Notes: a model not told the origin generated them from the sequence alone. A stretch of 32,291 nt of DNA from JBBAFB01 sp041655595 (GCA_041655595.1 JBBAFB010000008.1:1-32291); one strand, 5' to 3'; shown: positions 7,284 to 14,992, counted from the first letter of the stretch. Made by a program: numbers and translations.

Positions 7284-8591
7284 TTGAAACTCAATTTAAC
7301 CCCAAGACAAGTTAGGTTGCTTTTCTTCTTGGCAGCTTTAACATTTTTAGAGGTATTGCTGATTAATACTGTCAAATGCAATTGGCTGCTGATGGCTGCT
7401 TTTCTGATAATTTTCAACTTGACACTTTTTCTCTTTCTGTCTAGGATATTTATTCGCAGAATTCCTCCTTTTATTCCCTTGGAGGAAAATATCACTATGT
7501 TTTCTACCCTGCAGATTGCCAACGAGACACTATCCTTTATGCGTCTGGGTTTAAATGAGGAAACTGCCAAGCAATCAGCAGAAATTATTCAAAATATCAG
7601 CGGCATGGCAGCAGTAGCCATCACTGACAAAGAAAGGGTTTTGGCCTTTATAGGGGTTGGCTGCGACCAACACCAGCCGGGGGAAAAAATTTTAACAGAG
7701 GCTACCAAAAAAGTCATACGAACCGGAGAATGCGCCATTGTACCAGATCACAAGGCTCTTAACTGTAGCCGCCAAGGGGTTTGCGACTGCCCTTTAGGTT
7801 CCGCCGTAATTGCCCCCTTAAAAAGCAGTGATAAGGTAGTTGGAAGCCTAAAGCTTTACTCTACATCTTTTGGCCGCCCCCCCAGCCAGATCATCAGACT
7901 GACTATCGGTATTGCTCAACTGCTGAGTCTGCAAATGGAGTTGGCGGAACTGGACCGACAAGCACAACTGTTGACCCAGGCCCAGTTAGAAGCGCTTCAT
8001 GCTCAAATCAATCCGCATTTTTTCTTTAACACTTTAAATACAATTATTATGTACAGCCGTACAGATCCGGAGAAAACCCGCAATTTACTGATTAATTTAG
8101 CTGAACTCTTCAGAAAAACTTTAACCCACAAAAGCCGCTATATTACTCTCAAAGAAGAATTGGCGGCAGTTGATACTTATTTTACCCTAGAGGAGGCCCG
8201 TTTTGGCGATAAAATAAAACTGCTGAAAAATATTGAAGAAAAAGCAATGACCTACGAAATTCCGGTTTTGAGCATCCAGCCTTTAGTAGAAAACGCTGTG
8301 AAACACGGGCTAACTCCAAAGATTGGCTCCGGCGCGGTTACCATAGAAGCAAAGCTGAAAAGGGCGGAATTGCATATTAAGGTTTCTGATGATGGGGTTG
8401 GCATATCAAAAAATCGCCTCGCCGGCATACTAAAACCTGGAGTAGGCTCAGGGAACGGTGTAGGACTTTCTAATGTACACGAAAGGTTAAAAAGCCTTTA
8501 CGGCAATGAATATGGATTAAAGGTTGAAAGCAAGGAAGGTGTGGGAACAAAGATTTATATTACTGTTCCGTTATTAGAGAATGATTTGTAA
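7284..8591 (+). CDS. LytS-type sensor histidine kinase
   Basis: A membrane histidine kinase of about 435 residues. Two hydrophobic helices (about residues 10-28 and 31-54) are followed by a GAF-type sensory domain (about 85-215). Next comes a His_kinase domain with the H-box LHAQINPHFFFNTLN (phospho-acceptor H about residue 239) and an HATPase with PLVENAVKHGL and DDGVGI. This matches the LytS/YehU family. The GAF domain holds five cysteines (GVGC, GEC, NCSRQGVCDC), a possible redox or metal site. The open frame reaches GTG at 7260, but TTG at 7284 lies 8 nt behind GGAGG and is the likely start. No response regulator is adjacent, so it is an orphan kinase here. Confidence 0.9.
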   Translation: MKLNLTPRQVRLLFFLAALTFLEVLLINTVKCNWLLMAAFLIIFNLTLFLFLSRIFIRRIPPFIPLEENITMFSTLQIANETLSFMRLGLNEETAKQSAEIIQNISGMAAVAITDKERVLAFIGVGCDQHQPGEKILTEATKKVIRTGECAIVPDHKALNCSRQGVCDCPLGSAVIAPLKSSDKVVGSLKLYSTSFGRPPSQIIRLTIGIAQLLSLQMELAELDRQAQLLTQAQLEALHAQINPHFFFNTLNTIIMYSRTDPEKTRNLLINLAELFRKTLTHKSRYITLKEELAAVDTYFTLEEARFGDKIKLLKNIEEKAMTYEIPVLSIQPLVENAVKHGLTPKIGSGAVTIEAKLKRAELHIKVSDDGVGISKNRLAGILKPGVGSGNGVGLSNVHERLKSLYGNEYGLKVESKEGVGTKIYITVPLLENDL

Positions 8592-8593
8592 AA

Positions 8594-8680
8594 ATGTCAC
8601 TCCCAACGAAGCGTAGCGGAGTGAAGAATCTCAACCCAAAAGCAATGCATGCAAAAGCCACTGCTTGACCACTGCTTGAC
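8594..8680 (-). repeat. Interspersed repeat, copy B
   Basis: Read on the minus strand it opens with an 11-bp tandem TCAAGCAGTGG (8679-8669 and 8668-8658), has GCATGCAT in the middle, and closes with GAGATTCTTC (8632-8623) and GTGACAT (8600-8594). This is the same order as copy A at 1013-1116. Between the tail motifs CACTCC and GGAGTG (plus strand, 8599-8604 and 8618-8623) could pair into a hairpin. It lies between the kinase stop and the terminator. Confidence 0.6.
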
Positions 8681-8681
8681 A

Positions 8682-8711
8682 AAAAAAGGGGACTGCAGTC
8701 CCCTTTTTTCT
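8682..8711. terminator. Bidirectional intrinsic terminator between kinase and cupin genes
   Basis: An uninterrupted palindrome centred on CTGCAG has GGGGACTGCAGTCCCC flanked by an A-run on the left and a T-run on the right. It gives a GC-rich stem with a U-tract in both directions, which suits the two converging genes. Confidence 0.85.
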
Positions 8712-8725
8712 AATAGTCCCTTTTT

Positions 8726-9082
8726 TTACTTCTCCGTTTTAATCATAGTTACCGGCATGGGTGCAGAGATGGCCACGAAAACCAACGGCTTGTCTCCGGT
8801 GGTCATCGCACCGTGAATTGCTTCCTTAGGGGCCACAGCTACCAGGCCGGGATATAGAGGGTGGGTTTCACCATTGCCCAGATAATACTCTCCCTCGCCT
8901 TCCAAGACAATCCAGGTATCATCCGTTTCCGGGTGATAATGAGCCGGAACTTCCTTGCCCGGAGGTACATACCAAAGGACCCCATTGCTTCTGGGATTCT
9001 CATATAACACAGTTTTCACCGCATCAGTACTGCCTGCTACTTCTTTTAACACTTCTTCAACTGAAAATAATCTTTTGTCCAT
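8726..9082 (-). CDS. Small cupin-domain protein
   Basis: A 118-residue single-domain cupin. The metal-binding motif 1, PAHYHPETDDTWIVLEGEGE (about 41-60), supplies two histidines and a glutamate, and motif 2 near PGLVAVAPKEAIHGAM supplies another histidine, so a metal-dependent barrel is likely. Function is not determined; such proteins range from isomerases to ligand sensors. ATG follows AGGAGG. Only 18 bp separate it from the aminotransferase upstream, so they are probably one transcript and may share a substrate. Confidence 0.8.
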   Translation of the reverse strand: MDKRLFSVEEVLKEVAGSTDAVKTVLYENPRSNGVLWYVPPGKEVPAHYHPETDDTWIVLEGEGEYYLGNGETHPLYPGLVAVAPKEAIHGAMTTGDKPLVFVAISAPMPVTMIKTEK

Positions 9083-9100
9083 CTTCTCCCTCCTAATTTA

Positions 9101-10339
9101 TTATAAAGCATTTTTTATCTGACCGGCCAAACCAGACATTTTATGGGTCGGCACGGAACAAACCGCTACTCTTAAACCTTTTTTTAAAGGAACCGCAAAG
9201 ATACCTTTTTGCTGAAGCCTTAACGCCACTTCTTTGGAATTATCCATGGGAACGGATGTAAAAAAGCCGGCACTATAGGGGCAAATCTCTAAACCCAGCC
9301 CTTTTGCCTCTTGCACAAAAATTGCAGCCCTTCCGGCCATCAAGTCACGATATTTGGCCCTTTCTACTTCTAATTCCTTAATAAGCCGGGGATTATGCAT
9401 GATTTCAATTAATAGTTGTTGCGGCAGTCTTGCTACATTCGACCAATTGGCTCTGCTGGAATACGAATTAACGGCGATAAACTCGTCTATTACCTTTTTA
9501 CTGCTGCTAATGCCAATTAAGGAACCGCACCGAAGGCCATAGACCAAAAAAGACTTGGACATACTGAAGGTAATTGTAATCAGCAAATTTTGCGGCAAAT
9601 CACTAAACAAGCTGAATATTTTTCTAACCTCACTCGGGTCCCCCGCATAATCCATATAGGCTATATCTAGGAGCAGGGTGATCCTTTTATTTACATCCTT
9701 GGCTTCCTCCCGAAAGAGGTCCAGGGTTTTTTCCCAGTCGGAAACACTCATACTATAACCCGTGGGGTTATGAGCGGGAGTGTTAAAAACTACCACTAGA
9801 TTATCTTGTGACAACAGACATTCCTTCACTTTTTCTTGCAAAGAACCGAAATTGAAGGTGTTTTCATCGGTAAACAAACTGTAGTTTTCAATTTTTCTTC
9901 CATACTCGGAGGCTATTAAAGAATATGAACCCCAAAACCAATCGGGTATCAATATTTTTTCCCCGGTTGCTGCATAATTATAAAAAATATTACGGATACC
10001 CCCAGTACCGCCCGGGGTAGCAATCGCCCCAAAATAGCTTTCGGGTTTTGATTCCCCGAAAGTAAAATCCATAGCCGCTTGATCAAAGCCGGCTACTCCT
10101 TTAATGGGGGCATAATCGAACATATCTTCAGCGGAAAGGCTTCGTAATAAATCCACCACCGTACTAAAGGTAGCCAGTTTTTCTTGGTCATCATAAATTG
10201 ATCCGATAGAAGCATTCACCACTTGTTCCCTACCATATTGTGCAATAGCCTCTCTGGCAGCGGCTAAGACAGAAAATACCGGGTCAACAAAGCTTTTCCC
10301 CTTGGCCTCCCCTGCCGCCATATAAAAATTCTCTACCAA
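9101..10339 (-). CDS. Class I/II PLP-dependent aminotransferase
   Basis: A fold-type I aminotransferase of about 412 residues, cytoplasmic. With the chosen start, HNPTGY lies near 190-195, the PLP-ring aspartate in LLLDIAYMDY near 225, and the Schiff-base lysine in SMSKSFLVYGLR near K262. An arginine near the carboxy end (GLRVAVCS) should bind the substrate carboxylate. The substrate is unknown; the sequence looks like the aromatic/aspartate aminotransferase group. The frame opens at TTG 10384 and ATG 10381 without a ribosome site. TTG 10339, 7 nt behind a G-run (GGGGGG), is preferred, and ATG 10321 is an alternative. It lies downstream of the ABC importer genes with no obvious terminator between them. 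Confidence 0.85.
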   Translation of the reverse strand: MVENFYMAAGEAKGKSFVDPVFSVLAAAREAIAQYGREQVVNASIGSIYDDQEKLATFSTVVDLLRSLSAEDMFDYAPIKGVAGFDQAAMDFTFGESKPESYFGAIATPGGTGGIRNIFYNYAATGEKILIPDWFWGSYSLIASEYGRKIENYSLFTDENTFNFGSLQEKVKECLLSQDNLVVVFNTPAHNPTGYSMSVSDWEKTLDLFREEAKDVNKRITLLLDIAYMDYAGDPSEVRKIFSLFSDLPQNLLITITFSMSKSFLVYGLRCGSLIGISSSKKVIDEFIAVNSYSSRANWSNVARLPQQLLIEIMHNPRLIKELEVERAKYRDLMAGRAAIFVQEAKGLGLEICPYSAGFFTSVPMDNSKEVALRLQQKGIFAVPLKKGLRVAVCSVPTHKMSGLAGQIKNAL

Positions 10340-10490
10340 ATTTCTACCCCCCGTGATCCAGTATAAAAGGTTGACAAGCATCAATTACCGGACATTTTGT
10401 TGTAATTTTCTTTCGCCAAGTATCCGGCAATTCCTTCATTTCTTTTGAAACAAAAGCAAATATATTGTATCCAGACCCTGTATTTACCTT

Positions 10491-11324
10491 TTAGCTTTTT
10501 TTAACCAGCCTATTTACCGAGGCGGCAGGCTTTACCAGCAACATTCGATCATTTGCCAAATATCTGCCGCTGTTGGTCTCAAACAAACGGAGAATATCCT
10601 GGGGAGTCAGCCGTTCTCTTTCTTCACCCTTGACATCAAGAACAATCTGTCCCTCGTGCATCATAATAGTGCGGTTGCCGATTCTTAGAGAATCAACAAT
10701 ATTATGGGTGATCATCAGAGTTGTTAAACCCATGGATTTAACCAATGCATCGGTTAATTCCAATACTTTTTCCCCTGTTTTAGGATCTAAAGCAGCCGTG
10801 TGCTCATCCAACATCAATAATCGAGGCTGTTTAAAGGTCGCCATCAATAAGGTCAGTGCCTGCCTTTGTCCGCCGGATAACAAGCCTACCGGCGTATTCA
10901 AACGGTTTTCCAAGCCAAGCCCAAAGTGAGACAACTCCTCCATCATGCGAGCTTTTAAGTTCTTATTAATACCCCTTTTAAAGCCTCTGTTTAACCCCCT
11001 TTTCGCAGCTATTGATAGATTTTCTTCAATAGTCATGGAGGCGGCGGTTCCTACCATGGGGTCCTGGAAGACCCGTCCGATCAATCCGGCCCTTTTATAA
11101 TCAGGCAAATTAGTTATATCTTCCCCACCCACAAAAATCCTGCCCTGATCAAGGGGCCAAGTGCCGGCAATTGCATTTAACATGGTAGATTTACCAGCCC
11201 CGTTACTGCCTATTACAGTCACAAAATCCCCGGACTTTAAAGTAAGCTCCAACTCGCGGAGGGCAATTTTTTCATTGACACTGTCTTTATTGAAAATTTT
11301 AGTTATTTTCCTTAACTGCAGCAT
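10491..11324 (-). CDS. ABC importer ATP-binding protein (TrpZ-like, COG1101)
   Basis: A 277-residue ATPase. Walker A is GSNGAGKST (about 38-46), the signature motif is LLSGGQRQAL (about 149-158), and Walker B is LLMLDEHTAALDP followed by MITHN. It pairs with the permease and lipoprotein encoded upstream in the same direction and overlaps the permease gene by 26 bp. The start ATG follows GGGGAGGTGGTCAA, confirming the overlap. In streptococci the equivalent trio (TrpXYZ) is linked to tryptophan uptake; here the leader points to a different amino acid. Confidence 0.92.
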   Translation of the reverse strand: MLQLRKITKIFNKDSVNEKIALRELELTLKSGDFVTVIGSNGAGKSTMLNAIAGTWPLDQGRIFVGGEDITNLPDYKRAGLIGRVFQDPMVGTAASMTIEENLSIAAKRGLNRGFKRGINKNLKARMMEELSHFGLGLENRLNTPVGLLSGGQRQALTLLMATFKQPRLLMLDEHTAALDPKTGEKVLELTDALVKSMGLTTLMITHNIVDSLRIGNRTIMMHEGQIVLDVKGEERERLTPQDILRLFETNSGRYLANDRMLLVKPAASVNRLVKKS

Positions 11325-12213
11325 TTGACCACCTCCCCAAGTTCAAAAGTCTTTTTTTAAACCCAAATTTAGGTAAAGTTAAGGCAACTACTACTAAAAT
11401 AGCGGTCACCAATTTTAAATCCGTAGTTTGAAGTCCCATTCTGAGGACTAAAGAAATAATGATTCTATAGGCCAGTGAACCGCAAACTACTGCCACTAGG
11501 GCCCTTAAGATAGTGGAGGTACCCACCAGCATTTCACCTATAATAACTGCTGCCAACCCGGAAATAATCATGCCTATTCCCATACCCATATCAGCGAAAC
11601 CCTGTAGCTGTGCCACTACGGCACCGGATAGGGCCACCAAACCATTCCCTAAGGCCAAGCCGAACACCTTCATGCCAGCCACATTTACCCCTTGGCTTTT
11701 AATCATGGTTTCATTATCTCCCGTTGCTCTGAGCGCTAAACCCAGCTCTGTTTGAAAAAGCCAATAAAGTAAATACACCACTATTACAATTAAAAGCGAG
11801 CCGAAAATAACCCATCTATACTGTAAAGGAACTCCTAAAAAGGACATACTATCCGCCAAAGTGTCCGTGCCTAATAAAGGCAGGTTGGCCCTGCCCATAA
11901 TTCTTAAATTGACGGAATAAAGGCCCGTCATAGTTAAAATACCGGCTAATAAGGGGGCTATTTGAAAACGGGCATGCAAAATGCCCGTCACCACCCCTGC
12001 CAAGGCACCCACAAAGGGGGCAAGGGCAAAGCCCAACCAGGGGCTATACCCTTTGCTTATTAAAATTGCGGCAGTTGCGGCTCCCAAGGTAATGCTGCCA
12101 TCAACGGTTAAATCAGGAAAATCTAGCACTCTAAAGGTAATAAAAACCCCCAATGCCATTACTCCAAAAATCAACCCTAGTTCCACCGCACCAATTAAAA
12201 TTTTCAGGCTCAA
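11299..12213 (-). CDS. ABC importer permease (TrpY-like, COG4120)
   Basis: A 304-residue membrane protein with about eight to nine hydrophobic helices, related to the LivH-type permeases that accompany ABC_sub_bind lipoproteins. It starts at TTG 12213 behind TTAGGAGTGGG, 17 bp after the lipoprotein gene ends, and its carboxy end overlaps the ATPase gene. The segment LRATGDNETMIKSQGVNV is the probable cytoplasmic loop that contacts the ATPase. It forms the channel of the importer. Confidence 0.9.
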   Translation of the reverse strand: MSLKILIGAVELGLIFGVMALGVFITFRVLDFPDLTVDGSITLGAATAAILISKGYSPWLGFALAPFVGALAGVVTGILHARFQIAPLLAGILTMTGLYSVNLRIMGRANLPLLGTDTLADSMSFLGVPLQYRWVIFGSLLIVIVVYLLYWLFQTELGLALRATGDNETMIKSQGVNVAGMKVFGLALGNGLVALSGAVVAQLQGFADMGMGIGMIISGLAAVIIGEMLVGTSTILRALVAVVCGSLAYRIIISLVLRMGLQTTDLKLVTAILVVVALTLPKFGFKKRLLNLGRWSNAAVKENN

Positions 12214-12230
12214 TAAAACCCACTCCTAAT

Positions 12231-13274
12231 TTATTCTGTAATTACCTCCACAGCTCTATCCATCACTTTTTTGGGGATTTCAATACCCACCTTTTCAGCA
12301 GCGACCAAGTTAACTATCACGGACACCTGCTCTTGGGTTTCTACGGGAATAGCTGCCGCTTTAGCACCATTTAGGATTTGCAAAGCCTGCAAACCTGTCT
12401 GTTCACCTAACTTATAATAATCCACTCCGGCAGTGGCTACCCCACCCCTGGCAACTGAATCTCCTTCTCCCGGAAACACCGGTATCTTATTATCATAGGA
12501 TACTTTTATCACGGCTTCAAGAGCTGATACCACAGTGTTGTCGGTAGGTACATAAATAGCATCTACTTTTCCGATTAAAGATTGAGCCGCTTGTAAAACC
12601 TCGCTGGAGTTTGTCGGTGTTGCTTCTACCACAGTTATACCATTATCCTTGGCATATTTTTTTACTTCACCCACTTGCACTAGGGAGTTTTCCTCACCAC
12701 TATTATAAATTACCCCTAACCTGGTTAGATCCGGCATTATTTCCCTTACCAACCCCAACTGCTCGGCAATTGAGACATAATCGGATGTACCACTAACATT
12801 TCCACCTGGTTTTTCTAAGCTTTGCACCAATTTGGCCGACACGGGGTCCGTTACCGCAGTAATTAAAATGGGAATGTCCTTGGTGGCATTAGCCATGGCC
12901 TGGGCCGCCGGAGTGGCAATTGCCAATATTAAATCTAATTTATCCTGGGATAGCTGTTGGGCAATGGATTGGGTGATGGGCACTTCCCCCTGACCATTTT
13001 TCAAAACCACCTTCAATTGCTTTCCTTCCTCATAGCCATTAGCCTTCAGGACATCCATAAAGCCTTCCCTGGCTGCATCCAAAGAAGGATGCGTGACCAG
13101 TTGAATAATACCCAAGTTAACAACTCTTTCTGCCTGGGAAGGGGTTTCTGTCTTACCCGCAGTAGACTCGACCGGTTCTTGGGGTGCGGGACTCTGCCCG
13201 CAAGCGGACAACCCCAATACTAATAAACCAATTATCAACAGTAAAACACTTTTGTTTTTAATTATATTTTTCAT
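12231..13274 (-). CDS. ABC importer substrate-binding lipoprotein (TrpX-like, ABC_sub_bind)
   Basis: A 347-residue lipoprotein. A hydrophobic signal peptide ends in the lipobox LSAC with the acylated cysteine C25, then comes a low-complexity linker and a two-lobed binding domain. ILAIATPAAQAMANATKDIPI, TAVTDPVSAKLV and YVPTDNTV are typical of the PF04392 family. It is the first gene of the importer operon, ATG behind AAGGAGG, and is controlled by the T-box leader at 13449-13836. The family imports amino acids, often aromatic or branched ones; the T-box specifier suggests phenylalanine (see findings). Confidence 0.92.
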   Translation of the reverse strand: MKNIIKNKSVLLLIIGLLVLGLSACGQSPAPQEPVESTAGKTETPSQAERVVNLGIIQLVTHPSLDAAREGFMDVLKANGYEEGKQLKVVLKNGQGEVPITQSIAQQLSQDKLDLILAIATPAAQAMANATKDIPILITAVTDPVSAKLVQSLEKPGGNVSGTSDYVSIAEQLGLVREIMPDLTRLGVIYNSGEENSLVQVGEVKKYAKDNGITVVEATPTNSSEVLQAAQSLIGKVDAIYVPTDNTVVSALEAVIKVSYDNKIPVFPGEGDSVARGGVATAGVDYYKLGEQTGLQALQILNGAKAAAIPVETQEQVSVIVNLVAAEKVGIEIPKKVMDRAVEVITE

Positions 13275-13307
13275 TAAAAATTTCCTCCTTAATTTTCATT
13301 TTAAAAT

Positions 13308-13439
13308 TTAAAACCACTTATGCGCCGCCGCTATGTAGCTGGGCTGGGAGTATAGCCCGGCCCCAACAACACATTTATCGCGGCTTAAGTTGCACATAAC
13401 CAATTCTGAAGTCCTAGTTATCAATTTGTCAGTTTTCAC
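13308..13439 (-). CDS. Possible 43-residue leader ORF between T-box and importer
   Basis: An open frame of 43 codons starts at GTG 13439 directly behind a perfect AGGAGG (13447-13442) and ends at TAA 13310-13308. The peptide includes VMCNLSRDKC and VVGAGLYSQPSY. The Shine-Dalgarno is strong, but it lies only 2 nt from GTG, which is too close for efficient initiation. The frame could be open by chance at this length. The same DNA can also fold (13327-13384). I do not recognise the peptide. Confidence 0.3.
   Translation of the reverse strand: MKTDKLITRTSELVMCNLSRDKCVVGAGLYSQPSYIAAAHKWF
13327..13384 (-). promoter_or_regulatory. Nested hairpin between T-box and the lipoprotein gene
   Basis: Three nested complementary segments surround one centre: GCCGC/GCGGC (13327-13331 with 13380-13384), ATGT/ACAT (13333-13336 with 13371-13374) and GGGCT/AGCCC (13341-13345 with 13354-13358). 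There is no U-run after it, so it is not a terminator. It lies in the mRNA leader after the second T-box module; its role is unknown. Confidence 0.4.
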
Positions 13440-13448
13440 CACCTCCTA

Positions 13449-13515
13449 CAAATAATCAAGCCACAGCAACGACTCAAGGGACGAAGCTGTGGCTTTCGCG
13501 GTACCACCCTAGTTG
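13449..13515 (-). promoter_or_regulatory. Second T-box antiterminator/terminator module, without Stem I
   Basis: The T-box core AACTAGGGTGGTACCGCG lies at 13514-13497 and is followed by TCGTCCCT, its antiterminator partner. A competing hairpin follows, AAGCCACAGC (13495-13486) with GCTGTGGCTT (13467-13458), a 10-bp stem. Its downstream U-tract is poor (GATTATTTG). Only about 30 nt separate it from the first terminator, so it has no room for its own Stem I and must share the upstream one or act independently of the codon. The 24 bases around the core are identical to the first module, indicating duplication. Confidence 0.8.
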
Positions 13516-13547
13516 GCAAATAACCCACTTTTGTAGATCGAAGTAAA

Positions 13548-13836
13548 TAAAAAAGCCTTCCGTCCTGTTAGGGACGAAAGGCTATGCTTTCGCGGTACCA
13601 CCCTAGTTGACAGATATACTGCCCCCTTGGTAAAAAAGTACGGGAGTTTACTCCGATACCCCTTCCTTTTAACGGCGGAATCCCGGCAAAAGCTACTACT
13701 AGTTTCACCTCTGCAGTTTAGAAGGGAACTTCAATTGGTTTCCTTTTAAGGATGCTTCCAGTCGCGACACCCTTTCCCTGAAAAAATCCGCCAACCTACT
13801 TTCCTTCCGCATTACCTTTGTTTGAATCTTTTGTTA
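13548..13836 (-). promoter_or_regulatory. T-box riboswitch leader (Stem I plus first antiterminator/terminator)
   Basis: A complete T-box element read on the minus strand. It has Stem I with the AGTA loop-E bases (13800-13797) opposite GAAG and the specifier region (13732-13726), and an apical loop with CTGGAAGC. The T-box core CAACTAGGGTGGTACCGCG lies at 13609-13591. Terminator 1 is a 12-bp stem, AGCCTTTCGTCC with GGACGGAAGGCT (13583-13554), followed by TTTTTT. Aligned on the known glyQS loop (GAAA then GGC), the specifier here is TTC (Phe); GTT (Val) is the alternative frame. The acceptor bulge TGGT needs a tRNA with discriminator A, which fits Phe or Val and not bacterial tRNA-Trp (G73). 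It controls the importer at 10491-13274. Confidence 0.9.
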
Positions 13837-13842
13837 ATAACT

Positions 13843-13871
13843 ATTTTATGCAAGTTTGTTCCTTTTGTCAA
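13843..13871 (-). promoter_or_regulatory. Promoter of the T-box leader and ABC importer
   Basis: TTGACA (13871-13866) and TAAAAT (13848-13843) on the minus strand are 17 nt apart, an almost consensus housekeeping promoter. It places the transcript start near 13836, giving a leader of about 560 nt before the lipoprotein ATG. Confidence 0.8.
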
Positions 13872-14088
13872 GTAAAAAATATTTTGATTTCAGCCTCCAG
13901 TAAATACCAATAGGGATTTTTTTGTTTATTTTTTGGCTGCAACTGTGTGGCATCAACGGTTTTTGCTCTCTATGACCTGGTTTGCTGCAATTCTTATGAA
14001 AAATGACTAATGAATTCCAATCCTGTTTATGATATTATTAACCATGAAAAACATTTAGAATACATAACAAGGTAAAGGGGTATCCAAA

Positions 14089-14913
14089 TTGAAGCAAGTA
14101 AAAGCAGTTACAATTATTTTATTCTTATTTATAACTTTAGCACTAATGTCTATGTTAGCCGGATGCAGTGAACAACCCTCCCAAGCATTGGAAGAAGATA
14201 ATCCCGTCGGCGGTGTAATTCTGCCACCGGAAGAAGACCCAATAGTTGAACCTGAGCCGGAGCCTGAACCGGAACCGGAGCCTGAGCCAGAACCGATTTT
14301 TCCCGAAAAAATTACTGTGCTTAATGCCAGTGAGATAACCTTAATTAACATTTTAGAAGAGCCTTCCCTCGATGCTAAAATTCTGGGGTCAAATTATGGC
14401 AACTTATTGGCAGTCAATGTAATTGAACGGCAGGATAACGGATTTACGAAAATTGCCGCTAGGGATTATAAAAGCACCAGATTAATAGAAGGCTTTGTTC
14501 CTACTGATAAATTAAAAGAAATCTCTTTGGCCGAAAGATATGGAGTGGTAGTTTCATTAAAAGAACAACGAGTCCATATCTACGAAAATAATGAACTTTT
14601 AACGAGCTTTTTATGTTCTACGGGCGTGGACGAGAACAATTATTCTACACCAGAGGGGATCTATCTCATAGGTGACCGGGGGGAATCCTTTTTTAGCCCC
14701 AGATTCCAGCAAGGGGCTTATAATTGGGTAAGATTCAACTATAACTACCTTTTCCACAGCCTTTCCTTTGATGAAAACTGGAAAATGATAGACGAGGAGG
14801 CGAAAAAGTTAGGACAAAAGGCTTCCCACGGCTGTGTCCGCCTATCAATGGAGGATATTAACTGGTTTTATGACAATATACCCCGGGGAACGCCAGTTAT
14901 TATAAAAGATTAA
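14089..14913 (+). CDS. L,D-transpeptidase (YkuD) lipoprotein
   Basis: A 274-residue envelope protein. The signal peptide ends in the lipobox LAGC with C26 as lipidation site. Residues 54-69 are eight Glu-Pro repeats, an extended spacer out of the membrane. A small SH3-like stretch follows (about 74-145), then the YkuD catalytic domain (about 150-274) with the active-site motif SHGCVRLS. Such enzymes form 3-3 cross-links or attach proteins to peptidoglycan. The start is TTG 14089 behind AAAGGGG. The gene stands alone, divergent from the T-box operon and upstream of the pantothenate operon. Confidence 0.88.
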   Translation: MKQVKAVTIILFLFITLALMSMLAGCSEQPSQALEEDNPVGGVILPPEEDPIVEPEPEPEPEPEPEPEPIFPEKITVLNASEITLINILEEPSLDAKILGSNYGNLLAVNVIERQDNGFTKIAARDYKSTRLIEGFVPTDKLKEISLAERYGVVVSLKEQRVHIYENNELLTSFLCSTGVDENNYSTPEGIYLIGDRGESFFSPRFQQGAYNWVRFNYNYLFHSLSFDENWKMIDEEAKKLGQKASHGCVRLSMEDINWFYDNIPRGTPVIIKD

Positions 14914-14963
14914 ACAATACCGTAGCCCCCCCCGGGGTGCAACACTTTTATTGTCTAAAGTCT

Positions 14964-14992
14964 TTGCAATCAATTGAGAATAATGTTAAAAT
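14964..14992 (+). promoter_or_regulatory. Promoter of the pantothenate operon
   Basis: TTGCAA (14964-14969) and TAAAAT (14987-14992) are spaced by 17 nt. The predicted transcript starts near 15000, so the leader before the first gene is about 190 nt and includes the hairpins and the terminator described next. Confidence 0.7.

Noticed and set aside
7232..7570. 112-codon minus-strand open frame over the kinase start
   Set aside because: It opposes the well-supported kinase gene and has no recognisable motif or ribosome site.
14055..14351. Minus-strand open frame with a long Gly-Ser repeat
   Set aside because: It is the antisense of the Glu-Pro repeat codons of the L,D-transpeptidase gene; it has no ribosome site and no known domain.
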